Shown: positions 23,882 to 31,920 of the stretch, one piece after another | How the letters are laid out: every line of letters begins with the position of its first letter | Position numbering within the stretch: position 1 is the stretch's first letter | Origin: an uncultured Alistipes sp. | GTDB lineage: Bacteria; Bacteroidota; Bacteroidia; Bacteroidales; Rikenellaceae | DNA: 34,331 nt | Reading direction: 5' to 3' | NCBI GenBank assembly: GCA_949286165.1 | Contig: CASDZK010000020.1 | Coordinates: 1-34,331, forward strand | Position numbers and translations under genes: made by a program | Notes under the pieces: model-generated | What the model saw: only the letters and a program-made list of their open reading frames with translations | Told to the model about the DNA's origin: nothing | The model's database searches: none

Positions 23882-26731
23882 ATGAAAAACATTCTGTTTA
23901 TCCTATTCACAGCGGCCTTGTCAATTACATTCACGACGACTTACGCACAGCAAACTTCCGCATCTGCAGTACGTCTGAAAGGAGTGGTTGTGGACTCCAT
24001 AACCAATGAACCGCTTATCGGAGCAACCGTCATGCTCGACAGTATACATGGAACCGTAACCAATGAAAAGGGGGAATTCAACTTGTCCGGTTTGGTAAAA
24101 AATCAGGAAAATACCATTGAATTCAGTTATATGGGATATCAAAATTTCATATTCAAATACACCCCTATAAAAAACAATAATTTGCTGACTCGTTATGTCC
24201 GTATGATTCCGAGCGACCTGAATCTCGGAGACGTGACCGTAACGGCCAAAGCCCCTATCGCCAAACAATTGGGAGATACGACGCAATACAATGCCGCAGC
24301 CGTAAAAGTCAATCCGGACGCTACAGCAGGCGACCTATTGGCTAAAATGCCCGGCTTTACGGTATCCGACGACGGAAGTGCGGAAACTCAGGGAGAAGCC
24401 ATTTCCCGAGTTTACGTGGATGGGAAAGCCTATTTCAAAAACAATCCTCAGGAGGCTCTTTCCACGCTACCTGCCGACATTGTGGAAAGTATTCAGTTTT
24501 TCGAAGAAAAAAGCGACGAATCGAAATTTACGGGTGCAGACGATGGGACTCGCATCAAAACCCTCAATATTGTAACGAAAGTCAAGAAAAACAGCGTCGT
24601 GCTGGGCGACTATTCCGGAGGATACGGCAGCGACAACCGTTACAGCGTGCGCGCCATGACCAACATATTATCCAATGATAATCGCTTTACGATCAATTTA
24701 GGGTCGAATAACCTGAACCAATCCGCTACTGGCGGAGGCCGTCGATTTTTCAGCCGGGGCATGAGAAGCAACGGAGGAGTCAATACGGCTACCGGAGCCA
24801 GTTTCAACTATTCCGGCGAATTTAAAAAAGACGACAATCGTTACACAAAAATCGGATTCGATTATATTTACAACCGGAACTTTTCAGAAGCCAGTTCCTC
24901 GTCCGAACAAAATTACTTTCCGTCCTCCACTTTCACGGACAGAACTTATACCAGTCGTTCGGCACAAAATTCCGTTAGCAACTCCCATAACTTCAATTTA
25001 GAGCTGGAACGCGGATTCAATTCGAAAAACCGGTTATTTTTCCGTCCGTCGGGTTCTTTCAGCAACGGAGGGTCGAATTCTACCTCCAATTTGTTGAATA
25101 TCGTAGACGGCCTGCTTTCCAATTCCGCCGATACACGGAATCATTCGCGAAACAACGCGTACAATTTCTCCGGGACCTTACAATGGTTGCATAATTTCGA
25201 CACAAAAAACTTTTTGACTGTCGAAGGGGGATATTCTCTATCTGACAACAAAAGCAATAATCTGCTCACAGGGACAAACAGCTTCATTCGAAATCAAGAG
25301 CTTATCGATTCATTAATCAACCAATCCACCCATAACGGTTCCAACACCAACAATGCCTCTTTATTGCTGCGTTATACGCGGGCATTGACGGATGCGTCAC
25401 GGCTCAGTGCGACCTATTCCGCCAACTATAACTGGGATAAATCAGACCGCAAGACCTATTTACTGAATCCGGAAACCGGCTTATACGAAGATATCAGCGA
25501 CGAACTCTCCAATACGTTCGATCGGGGGTATCTGACCAACAAAGCTGGTTTAGGATACGACTATAACGTAAAAGACAAAATATCATTCAATGTCGGAGCC
25601 GAATATCAAAATTCAACGATCAACAACCAACAATTGTTTCCTTCGAATAAAAAATACGACTATAATTTCAACAGCGCCATATTCCGGGCTTCTTTACGAT
25701 TATTCATATCCAAAACCAAATTTTTCACTTTCCGAATCAATACGCAATCCAATTTACCCGGAGTAGATCAGTTGCAAGAGGTCGTAAACAACGACAACCC
25801 TTTACTGGTTTCTACGGGGAACCCCAATCTGAAACAAAGTTACAACAGCCGGTTTCATTTCTTCTACACGTCGAACAACATTGAAAAATCCACGGCGTTC
25901 AATGCTTATGGTTTCATTTCCAATACCTTCAACAGCATTGTAAACTCCAGCTATTATCTGACCGAAGATACGGAAATCAACAATGTATGGATACAGCAAG
26001 GAGCGCAAGTATCCACTTTAGCCAATATCAACGGAGCTTGGGAAGCACGTTTGGGAGCCAATTATTCGTTCCCCGTAAACTTTATCAAAAGTAATTTAAC
26101 CCTCGATTTGGGATATACTTACCAACGGCTGCCTTCCCTGTACAACGGAGAAAAAACCTATACTAAAGAAAATGAAGGAAGGTTTCGCTTATCTATCAAC
26201 AGCAACATATCGGAGAATCTTGATTTCACAATCAGTTCCAACACTTCGCTTTCCTATGCCAATAGCGACAATAGAAACAGTGCCAACAACACCTATCTCG
26301 AAGAGTCAGCCGGTGTCCGTTGCAACTGGTTTTTCTTCCGGGGAGCTTTCCTGAACGTAGATTATCAATACAACTACCGGCACAATTCAGCCGGAGAAAT
26401 CGAAGATCCCAGCTTCAATCTGTTAAATGCCAGCATCGGCGTAAAATTTCTGAAATCCAGAAGCGCGGAAATACGTCTTACCGCTTACGATTTGCTGAAT
26501 CAGGTAAAAAGTTATTCGCACACGATTAACGATAACTATATTCAAGATTCACGATCCAACGTATTGGAACGTTATTTTCTGGTCACTTTAGGTTATAAAC
26601 TCAATACCATGAAAAACGCAGGGAAAGGAGCCGCTTCGGGGGTAGATCCCAGCCGCTATCAACCGATGGGCGGTCCGGGAGGTAGCGGACGTCCTCCCAT
26701 GGGACGACCAATGCCCGGTGGCGGATTCTAA
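23882..26731 (+). CDS. outer-membrane beta-barrel receptor with N-terminal carboxypeptidase-regulatory-like domain
   Basis: A 949-residue exported protein. The signal peptide ends near TTYAQQ (about residue 23). A carboxypeptidase-regulatory-like (CarboxypepD_reg) domain follows (about 30-115, LKGVVVDSITNEPLIGATV, then GYQNF). A plug-like domain spans about 120-240 (AAAVKVNPDATAGDLLAKMPGF, truncated here to the family core). The C-terminal barrel fits the PF14905-type outer-membrane family. The last 25 residues are Gly/Pro/Met/Arg-rich (GGPGGSGRPPMGRPM), a tail common in this family. No SusD partner is nearby, so it is not a classical glycan-uptake receptor. A histidine kinase gene follows after 24 nt, suggesting a role linked to signalling or envelope stress. 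Ligand unknown. Confidence 0.88.
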   Translation: MKNILFILFTAALSITFTTTYAQQTSASAVRLKGVVVDSITNEPLIGATVMLDSIHGTVTNEKGEFNLSGLVKNQENTIEFSYMGYQNFIFKYTPIKNNNLLTRYVRMIPSDLNLGDVTVTAKAPIAKQLGDTTQYNAAAVKVNPDATAGDLLAKMPGFTVSDDGSAETQGEAISRVYVDGKAYFKNNPQEALSTLPADIVESIQFFEEKSDESKFTGADDGTRIKTLNIVTKVKKNSVVLGDYSGGYGSDNRYSVRAMTNILSNDNRFTINLGSNNLNQSATGGGRRFFSRGMRSNGGVNTATGASFNYSGEFKKDDNRYTKIGFDYIYNRNFSEASSSSEQNYFPSSTFTDRTYTSRSAQNSVSNSHNFNLELERGFNSKNRLFFRPSGSFSNGGSNSTSNLLNIVDGLLSNSADTRNHSRNNAYNFSGTLQWLHNFDTKNFLTVEGGYSLSDNKSNNLLTGTNSFIRNQELIDSLINQSTHNGSNTNNASLLLRYTRALTDASRLSATYSANYNWDKSDRKTYLLNPETGLYEDISDELSNTFDRGYLTNKAGLGYDYNVKDKISFNVGAEYQNSTINNQQLFPSNKKYDYNFNSAIFRASLRLFISKTKFFTFRINTQSNLPGVDQLQEVVNNDNPLLVSTGNPNLKQSYNSRFHFFYTSNNIEKSTAFNAYGFISNTFNSIVNSSYYLTEDTEINNVWIQQGAQVSTLANINGAWEARLGANYSFPVNFIKSNLTLDLGYTYQRLPSLYNGEKTYTKENEGRFRLSINSNISENLDFTISSNTSLSYANSDNRNSANNTYLEESAGVRCNWFFFRGAFLNVDYQYNYRHNSAGEIEDPSFNLLNASIGVKFLKSRSAEIRLTAYDLLNQVKSYSHTINDNYIQDSRSNVLERYFLVTLGYKLNTMKNAGKGAASGVDPSRYQPMGGPGGSGRPPMGRPMPGGGF

Positions 26732-26755
26732 GAAATTTTTACTAAATTAGCCCCT

Positions 26756-27922
26756 ATGAATCTTTCTCACATATTTTCACGGACGAAAAGCGTCTGGCTG
26801 CATTTGGCAGCCTGGCTTTTCGTTCTTTTGTTGAATTTGCTCGCCATAGACCGGTTCGAATGGGAACATCAGCTTCGAAGTCAGAACTGGATTATTTATC
26901 TAGTTATTTTTTACATCAACTATTCCGTTCTGCTACCGAAACTCATGTTTCGAAAAAAGATTTTAAAATATATCGTATCCGTCTTTTTATTATTGGCCTC
27001 GACTTTCATCGGCATACGCTTATTGGCTATTGAAGAAAGAAAAAGTCTTTTATACAAGGATTTGCAAATACATTCGATAGCACTGCACACCGAAGCTCCT
27101 CTTCCTTTCAAGAAACGTATCATGGAGCGAAAAGAATATGAAGAAATTCAACGGAAAATCGATAAATTGTACCAATGGCAAACTTTCAATCCGTTCAATC
27201 GCCGCAACCAACAAATATTCTACCCTTTGTTACTGATCTTTATGGCCAGTACGGTTTTGCGTCTCGTCCAACGTTGGAAAAAAGAAGAGGATGACCGTGC
27301 AGAATCGGAACGGCAACGGATAGCTTCGGAACTGGAGTATCTGAAACAACAGATCAATCCCCATTTTCTGTTCAATGCATTGAATTCCATTTACTCCCTT
27401 TCCATATCCAATTCTCCGGACTCTCCGGACGCCATTTTGAAACTATCTTCCATTCTGCGTTATATGTTGTATGAAACCAACAAAAGCAAAGTCCCTTTAA
27501 GTGAGGAACTAAACGTAATCGAAAATTATATCGGACTACAAAAACTCAGATTAACGGCCAAAACCAAAGTAGAGTACAGTTTGGAAGGAAACGCCGAAGG
27601 CTACTATGTCGAACCGTTGTTGTTAATCCCCCTGATCGAAAACGCTTTCAAATACGGAGTTGATTCCTCCGAAGAATCGTTTATCGCGATCGCAATCAGC
27701 ATATCGTCGAAAAATCTTATATTTGAGGCGAAAAACAAGATAGCTGTCAAACAAAAAGTAGGGGAGAACTCCGGTATCGGTATAAAAAATATCAAACGGC
27801 GTTTGGAACTGTTATTTCCCGACAATCATAAATTTTCAGCCTGGGCTGAAAACAATTATTTTTATGTATATATGAACCTGCCTTTGTCTTACGGCAAAGG
27901 GGCTATATCAACGAAGTTATGA
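26756..27922 (+). CDS. His_kinase-family (LytS/YehU-like) sensor histidine kinase
   Basis: A 388-residue membrane kinase. Predicted helices lie at about 15-32, 45-62, 70-92 and 155-170. A loop of about 60 residues (93-154) rich in charged residues lies between helices three and four, larger than in the kinase at 10175-11236, so it may be the sensing part. QINPHFLFNALNSIYSL carries His203, and LIENAFKYGV is the N-box of the ATPase domain. The last 4 nt overlap the start of the response-regulator gene (ATGA). It resembles the other sensor in layout, so the two are probably paralogous modules with different partners. Confidence 0.93.
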   Translation: MNLSHIFSRTKSVWLHLAAWLFVLLLNLLAIDRFEWEHQLRSQNWIIYLVIFYINYSVLLPKLMFRKKILKYIVSVFLLLASTFIGIRLLAIEERKSLLYKDLQIHSIALHTEAPLPFKKRIMERKEYEEIQRKIDKLYQWQTFNPFNRRNQQIFYPLLLIFMASTVLRLVQRWKKEEDDRAESERQRIASELEYLKQQINPHFLFNALNSIYSLSISNSPDSPDAILKLSSILRYMLYETNKSKVPLSEELNVIENYIGLQKLRLTAKTKVEYSLEGNAEGYYVEPLLLIPLIENAFKYGVDSSEESFIAIAISISSKNLIFEAKNKIAVKQKVGENSGIGIKNIKRRLELLFPDNHKFSAWAENNYFYVYMNLPLSYGKGAISTKL

Positions 27923-28635
27923 AATGTATTGCCATAGACGACGAGCCTCTGGCTCTGAACATTATCGAAAACTTTTGCGCTAAAGTACCATTCTTGAAAT
28001 TGTGCCGCTGTTTCAACAGCGCCATCGATGCCTTGGAATACCTGAGAGCCGAACCGGTCGATTTGATGTTTCTGGATATTAACATGCCTCATATCACAGG
28101 CGTTGAATTCGCCCGTGTGTTGGATACTCCTCCCATGATTATTTTTACCACGGCCTATCAAGATTATGCCCTGACCGGATTCGAACTAAACGCCATCGAT
28201 TACATTGTAAAACCATTTTCTTTCGATCGTTTTCTTCGGGCTGTCAATAAAGCGTATGAACTGCAGATGTTACGGGAAACGGCGTCAGTACAACGGCCCG
28301 ACCCGGATCGATACATCATGATCAAAGTAGAATACAGTACCGTAAAAGTCTTCATCAAAGACATTACTTACATCGAGGGACTGAAAGATTATATCCGAAT
28401 TTGCACTCCACAGAAAAATTTTGTGACTAAAAGTACAATGAAAAATATAGTAGACAAACTGCCTGCAAACGAATTCATTCGAATACACAAATCATTCATC
28501 GTCTCCATCGATAAAATCACGAGTTTCGAAAATAACCATATTCATTTGGCCAACGGTTCGGAAATCGTAAAAATTCCGTTAGGTAGTCAGTATAGGGATT
28601 CCTTTTCCCATTTTTTAGAACAAAACAAGTTGTAA
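27919..28635 (+). CDS. LytTR-family response regulator
   Basis: A 238-residue regulator. The receiver domain (1-120) has Asp7-Asp8, phospho-acceptor Asp53 in LMFLDINMPHITG, TTAYQDYALTGFELNAIDYIVKPF and its conserved Lys. The LytTR domain (about 135-235) includes MIKVEYSTVKV, YIEGLKDYIRI and IRIHKSFIVSIDKI. Coupled by 4-nt overlap to the sensor kinase, it probably controls the receptor gene upstream and perhaps envelope genes elsewhere. It is the same type as the regulator at 9451-10155, with conserved blocks such as EGLKDYIxI. Confidence 0.94.
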   Translation: MKCIAIDDEPLALNIIENFCAKVPFLKLCRCFNSAIDALEYLRAEPVDLMFLDINMPHITGVEFARVLDTPPMIIFTTAYQDYALTGFELNAIDYIVKPFSFDRFLRAVNKAYELQMLRETASVQRPDPDRYIMIKVEYSTVKVFIKDITYIEGLKDYIRICTPQKNFVTKSTMKNIVDKLPANEFIRIHKSFIVSIDKITSFENNHIHLANGSEIVKIPLGSQYRDSFSHFLEQNKL

Positions 28636-28667
28636 ATCGAATTTTCCGAGTCAAAAACAAAAATTTC

Positions 28668-28725
28668 AGGCAATAAAGGAAAACTCCATGTCGTTTTACA
28701 AGAAACGACTTAACACGAATTGCCT
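28668..28725 (+). promoter_or_regulatory. structured leader abutting a small ORF start
   Basis: Outer arms AGGCAAT (28668-28674) and ATTGCCT (28719-28725) enclose an inner perfect hairpin GTCGTTT (28690-28696) with AAACGAC (28703-28709). The outer right arm ends at the base before the ATG at 28726. The structure could hide the start codon or act as a weak terminator of the regulator transcript, though no T-run follows. Confidence 0.4.
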
Positions 28726-28866
28726 ATGGATGATTATTACACAAGCCATGAAATCGATGATTCGTTGGATGACGACACACTTTTTATGAAACATGTGGTT
28801 CGGGAAGATCAAGACCTGTTACAGGTCGACAACTTATTGAGAAAAGCTTTCCAATCCATCGATTGA
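28726..28866 (+). CDS. 46-residue acidic small protein, unknown
   Basis: An ATG-started frame of 46 codons ending in TGA. I do not recognise it. It is strongly acidic in its first half (MDDYYTSHEIDDSLDDDT), then carries a probable amphipathic helix (LLQVDNLLRKAFQSI) at the C-terminus, with no membrane segment or cysteines. It lies 90 nt after the LytTR regulator on the same strand and before the terminator at 28909, so it fits the end of that operon. The structured leader directly before its start suggests controlled translation. The codon use (GAT/GAC, TTG, CGG) looks like that of its neighbours. It may be a small regulator or partner of the signalling proteins, or a chance frame. Confidence 0.45.
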   Translation: MDDYYTSHEIDDSLDDDTLFMKHVVREDQDLLQVDNLLRKAFQSID

Positions 28867-28908
28867 ATGTCCCCGTCGCGAAAACAACGTTGCATCGAAA
28901 ACGAATCG

Positions 28909-28970
28909 GAAGACGAAGATACGCCCTGCAAAATTTCAGAGCATATCTTCGTCTTCTTTCATACTTTTTT
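28909..28970. terminator. bidirectional terminator, receptor operon versus symporter
   Basis: A perfect 13-bp stem, GAAGACGAAGATA (28909-28921) with TATCTTCGTCTTC (28944-28956), is followed on the plus strand by TTTCATACTTTTTT. On the minus strand it lies just after the symporter stop (28969-28971), so it may serve both transcripts. Confidence 0.75.
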
Positions 28971-30312
28971 ATAGAATTCCTATTTTAGAAAAGAAGATAA
29001 ACGCGATAGCTATCGGAGCCAAATACCTTACGATAAACAAAAACAGATTGAAATATCGTACTTTATAAACTCCATCAGAAGACAATTCCGCATGTAAACG
29101 TTGTTTTCCAAAGAACCAGCCCGTAAAAATAACGATGAAGAAACCACCTACCGGCATAAGATAAGAAGAGGAAAAGGTATCCAGAAAATCAAATATGTTC
29201 TGTCCCGCTATCTTCAATGAAGAATCGGGCATCTGAGACAAGGCACACACGACAGATGCCCCGAAAGCCAAAGTAGCGCAGATAATAACCGACTTCTTCC
29301 GCGACAAATTCAACTCCTCGGAGCAATAGGCCACCAAAACCTCCAGAATCGAGACTGAAGAGGTCAACGCTGCAACGACCAACAATAAAAAGAATAAAAT
29401 GCCGAGCAAGTATCCGCCCGTCATCTGCCCGAAAATATTCGGCAAAGTCTTAAATACTAAATCCGGTCCAGAACCGGGTTCTATTCCGAACGAAAATACG
29501 GCAGGGAAAATCGCTATTCCGGCCAATATAGCTATCGATAAATCGGCTATAGCGACAGTAGATGACGTGAATAATAAATTATCTTGTCGTCTAATATAAG
29601 AGCCGTAAGTCATCATGGTTCCCATACCTAACGACAACGAAAAGAAAGCTTGCCCCAACGCACTCAAAGCCACATCCACCGTTATTTTGGAAAAATCCGG
29701 CCGGAAAAGAAATGCAATTCCTTCCTTGAAACCGTCCAGAGAAAATGAATTGATGCACAATACCAGCAAAATGGCCAAAAGCATAGGCATCATGATTTTA
29801 TTGTAACGTTCTATTCCGTTTTCAATTCCCAACATGACAATCAAAGCCGTAATCAGACAAAAAAGAAATGTCCATAACAACGGTTCCCAACCCGAAGCGA
29901 CGAAACCGTCAAAATTACTTCCGATTGCTGCCGCTGACAAACCGCTGAACTCATTGATTAAAGAATCTTTCAGGAAAGCGACGGTCCATCCGGCCACGAC
30001 AGAATAAAAAGCGAGAATTACGAATGAAGTGACAATCCCCAATACTCCAATCAGATACCATTTCTTTTTGGGGGCTAATTTCCGGAAAGCGCCAAATACG
30101 TTTTTACGGGTAAACCGTCCCAATGCGAACTCAGACATCAAGCAAGGCAAACCGATTAAAAAAACGATAAGCAAATAAAGCAGAATAAACGCTGCACCTC
30201 CGTTTTCCCCTACGACATAAGGATAACGCCAAATATTTCCTAAACCAATAGCGGAACCCGCAGCTGCGGCAATAGCTCCAAAACGACTTCCGAACGACCC
30301 TCTTTTATGCAT
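28969..30312 (-). CDS. NSS-family sodium:amino-acid symporter
   Basis: A 447-residue LeuT-fold transporter that would import an amino acid with sodium. Helix 1 has the unwound NSS motif (RFGAIAAAAGSAIGLGNIWRYPY), helix 2 ends with a GRFTRKN loop, and helix 6 has FFSLSLGMGTMMTYGSY. I count 11 membrane segments instead of LeuT's 12, as in the characterised bacterial tyrosine transporter Tyt1. The ATG at 30312 is chosen; a longer frame would need a TTG at 30321. The promoter candidate at 30343-30374 precedes it. It diverges from hydG with 77 nt between the two starts, so a shared control region and a tyrosine substrate are possible. The substrate is not proven by sequence. Confidence 0.92.
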   Translation of the reverse strand: MHKRGSFGSRFGAIAAAAGSAIGLGNIWRYPYVVGENGGAAFILLYLLIVFLIGLPCLMSEFALGRFTRKNVFGAFRKLAPKKKWYLIGVLGIVTSFVILAFYSVVAGWTVAFLKDSLINEFSGLSAAAIGSNFDGFVASGWEPLLWTFLFCLITALIVMLGIENGIERYNKIMMPMLLAILLVLCINSFSLDGFKEGIAFLFRPDFSKITVDVALSALGQAFFSLSLGMGTMMTYGSYIRRQDNLLFTSSTVAIADLSIAILAGIAIFPAVFSFGIEPGSGPDLVFKTLPNIFGQMTGGYLLGILFFLLLVVAALTSSVSILEVLVAYCSEELNLSRKKSVIICATLAFGASVVCALSQMPDSSLKIAGQNIFDFLDTFSSSYLMPVGGFFIVIFTGWFFGKQRLHAELSSDGVYKVRYFNLFLFIVRYLAPIAIAFIFFSKIGIL

Positions 30313-30342
30313 TTTAATCAATTTTTATTAACTTTACGTCCA

Positions 30343-30374
30343 CAAAAATCGCAAAACTCGACAATATATACAAA
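30343..30374 (-). promoter_or_regulatory. candidate promoter of the NSS symporter
   Basis: On the minus strand, TTTG (30371-30374), a 20-nt spacer and GATTTTTG (30343-30350) differ from the Bacteroidales consensus at one position. It lies 30 nt before the ATG. It sits entirely in the short divergent gap with hydG, where a partial plus-strand -7 box (TAACTTTA, 30329-30336) also occurs. Confidence 0.55.
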
Positions 30375-30389
30375 TGAAAGGTTTTCAAT

Positions 30390-31895
30390 ATGACCGCCGA
30401 CAACGATACGACCGAAAACGGTTCGATTCGGGAACCGGTCTGTCTAATTACCGAAAAAAATAAAATGGAACCTGTTTTTACACCCCAAAGATATAAAATA
30501 GCCGACGAACGGATGATCCCGTTCATTGACCCCGAAGAAATCCGGACAACGCTTTCCGTTCATGCCCATCCGACCCTGGAACAAGTCGAAACCGTTTTGG
30601 CCAAAAGCCGGCGGAAGGAACGTTTGTCCTTAGACGAAGCTGCAATTCTGGTCAATGCCGCCTCTCCCGGTATGACCGACCGTATAAAAACGGTTGCCCG
30701 GGAACTGAAACGAGAAATATACGGCAACCGCATCGTACTGTTCGCTCCATTATACATCGGAAACAGATGTACGAACAACTGCCTGTATTGCGGATTCCGC
30801 TCTTCCAATACGGCCACCATACGCCGAACCCTCTCCGATGAAGAGATCGTCCGGGAAACCCGTGCGCTGGAAGACAACGGACACAAACGTCTGATTCTCG
30901 TCTATGGGGAACACCCCGCTTATGACGCCGAATACATCGCCCATACCGTAAGAACCGTTTACCGGGTAAAAAGCGGCAACGGGGAAATTCGCCGCGTGAA
31001 TATCAATGCGGCTCCGTTCGACATCGAAGGTTTCCGGACAATCAAAGCGGCCGGCATAGGAACTTTTCAAATTTTTCAGGAAACCTACGATCCCGAAATC
31101 TACGACCGGTTTCACTTGTCCGGAGCCAAACGAAATTACGCATACCGGCTGACCGCTTTGGATCGGGCCTTGGAAGCGGGAATCGACGACGTGGGTATCG
31201 GAGCGTTGTTCGGACTCGGCGATTGGCGTTTCGAACTGTTGGCCCTGCTTCGCCATGTCAATCACCTCGAAGCCTGCTACGGAATCGGTCCGCACACCAT
31301 TTCCTTCCCGCGGATCAAAGAGGCGCAAAATGTCGATGCCTCCCGTTTTCAACCTCTGAACGATACCGACTTTATCCGAATGATCGCTATTTTGCGACTG
31401 GCGGTTCCTTATACAGGACTCATTTTGACTGCCCGGGAAAGTGAAAAAATCAGAAAGGAAGCCATGGAATTCGGGGTTTCCCAAATTGACGGCGGCAGCA
31501 AGATCGAAATAGGCGGATATGCCCGGAACACCTCATCCCAAGAGATAGAACGAGAACAGTTCCGGTTGAACGACGAACGTTCCCTTCAGCAAATCATCGC
31601 CGATCTGACGGCCAAAGGCTACATTCCCTCTTTCTGTACGGCTTGTTATCGCAAAGGCCGTACAGGAGAACACTTCATGGAATTCAGCGTACCGGGATTC
31701 ATCAAACGGTTCTGCACTCCGAACGGACTTCTTACCTTTGCCGAATACCTGTGCGATTATGCCGAAGAGCCGTTGAAAAAGGAAGGGTGGACCCTGATAG
31801 AAAAAGAATTGGAAAAACTGGACGATTCCATCCGTACGACAGTTGCCGCACGCTTGGAAATGATCCGGCATGGACAACGGGATCTGTATTTATAA
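30390..31895 (+). CDS. hydG: [FeFe]-hydrogenase H-cluster maturase HydG, tyrosine lyase
   Basis: A radical-SAM enzyme that splits L-tyrosine into p-cresol and dehydroglycine and makes the CO and CN ligands of the hydrogenase H-cluster. The N-terminal cluster motif CX3CX2C is Cys127, Cys131 and Cys134 in CTNNCLYCG. The C-terminal CX2CX22C for the auxiliary cluster is Cys416, Cys419 and Cys442, exactly spaced. Both signatures together distinguish HydG from ThiH, which lacks the second cluster spacing. At 501 residues it is about 25 longer than usual. An ATG at 30465, after an A-rich leader, would give 476 residues starting just before the family's homologous region and may be the true start. 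HydE, HydF and the hydrogenase are not in this window. Confidence 0.93.
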   Translation: MTADNDTTENGSIREPVCLITEKNKMEPVFTPQRYKIADERMIPFIDPEEIRTTLSVHAHPTLEQVETVLAKSRRKERLSLDEAAILVNAASPGMTDRIKTVARELKREIYGNRIVLFAPLYIGNRCTNNCLYCGFRSSNTATIRRTLSDEEIVRETRALEDNGHKRLILVYGEHPAYDAEYIAHTVRTVYRVKSGNGEIRRVNINAAPFDIEGFRTIKAAGIGTFQIFQETYDPEIYDRFHLSGAKRNYAYRLTALDRALEAGIDDVGIGALFGLGDWRFELLALLRHVNHLEACYGIGPHTISFPRIKEAQNVDASRFQPLNDTDFIRMIAILRLAVPYTGLILTARESEKIRKEAMEFGVSQIDGGSKIEIGGYARNTSSQEIEREQFRLNDERSLQQIIADLTAKGYIPSFCTACYRKGRTGEHFMEFSVPGFIKRFCTPNGLLTFAEYLCDYAEEPLKKEGWTLIEKELEKLDDSIRTTVAARLEMIRHGQRDLYL

Positions 31896-31920
31896 TCAAT
31901 TCAAATAGGTACATATAAAG

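Noticed and set aside
30321..30321. TTG as start of the NSS symporter
   Set aside because: The ATG nine bases downstream at 30312 gives the typical NSS N-terminus and needs no rare start codon.
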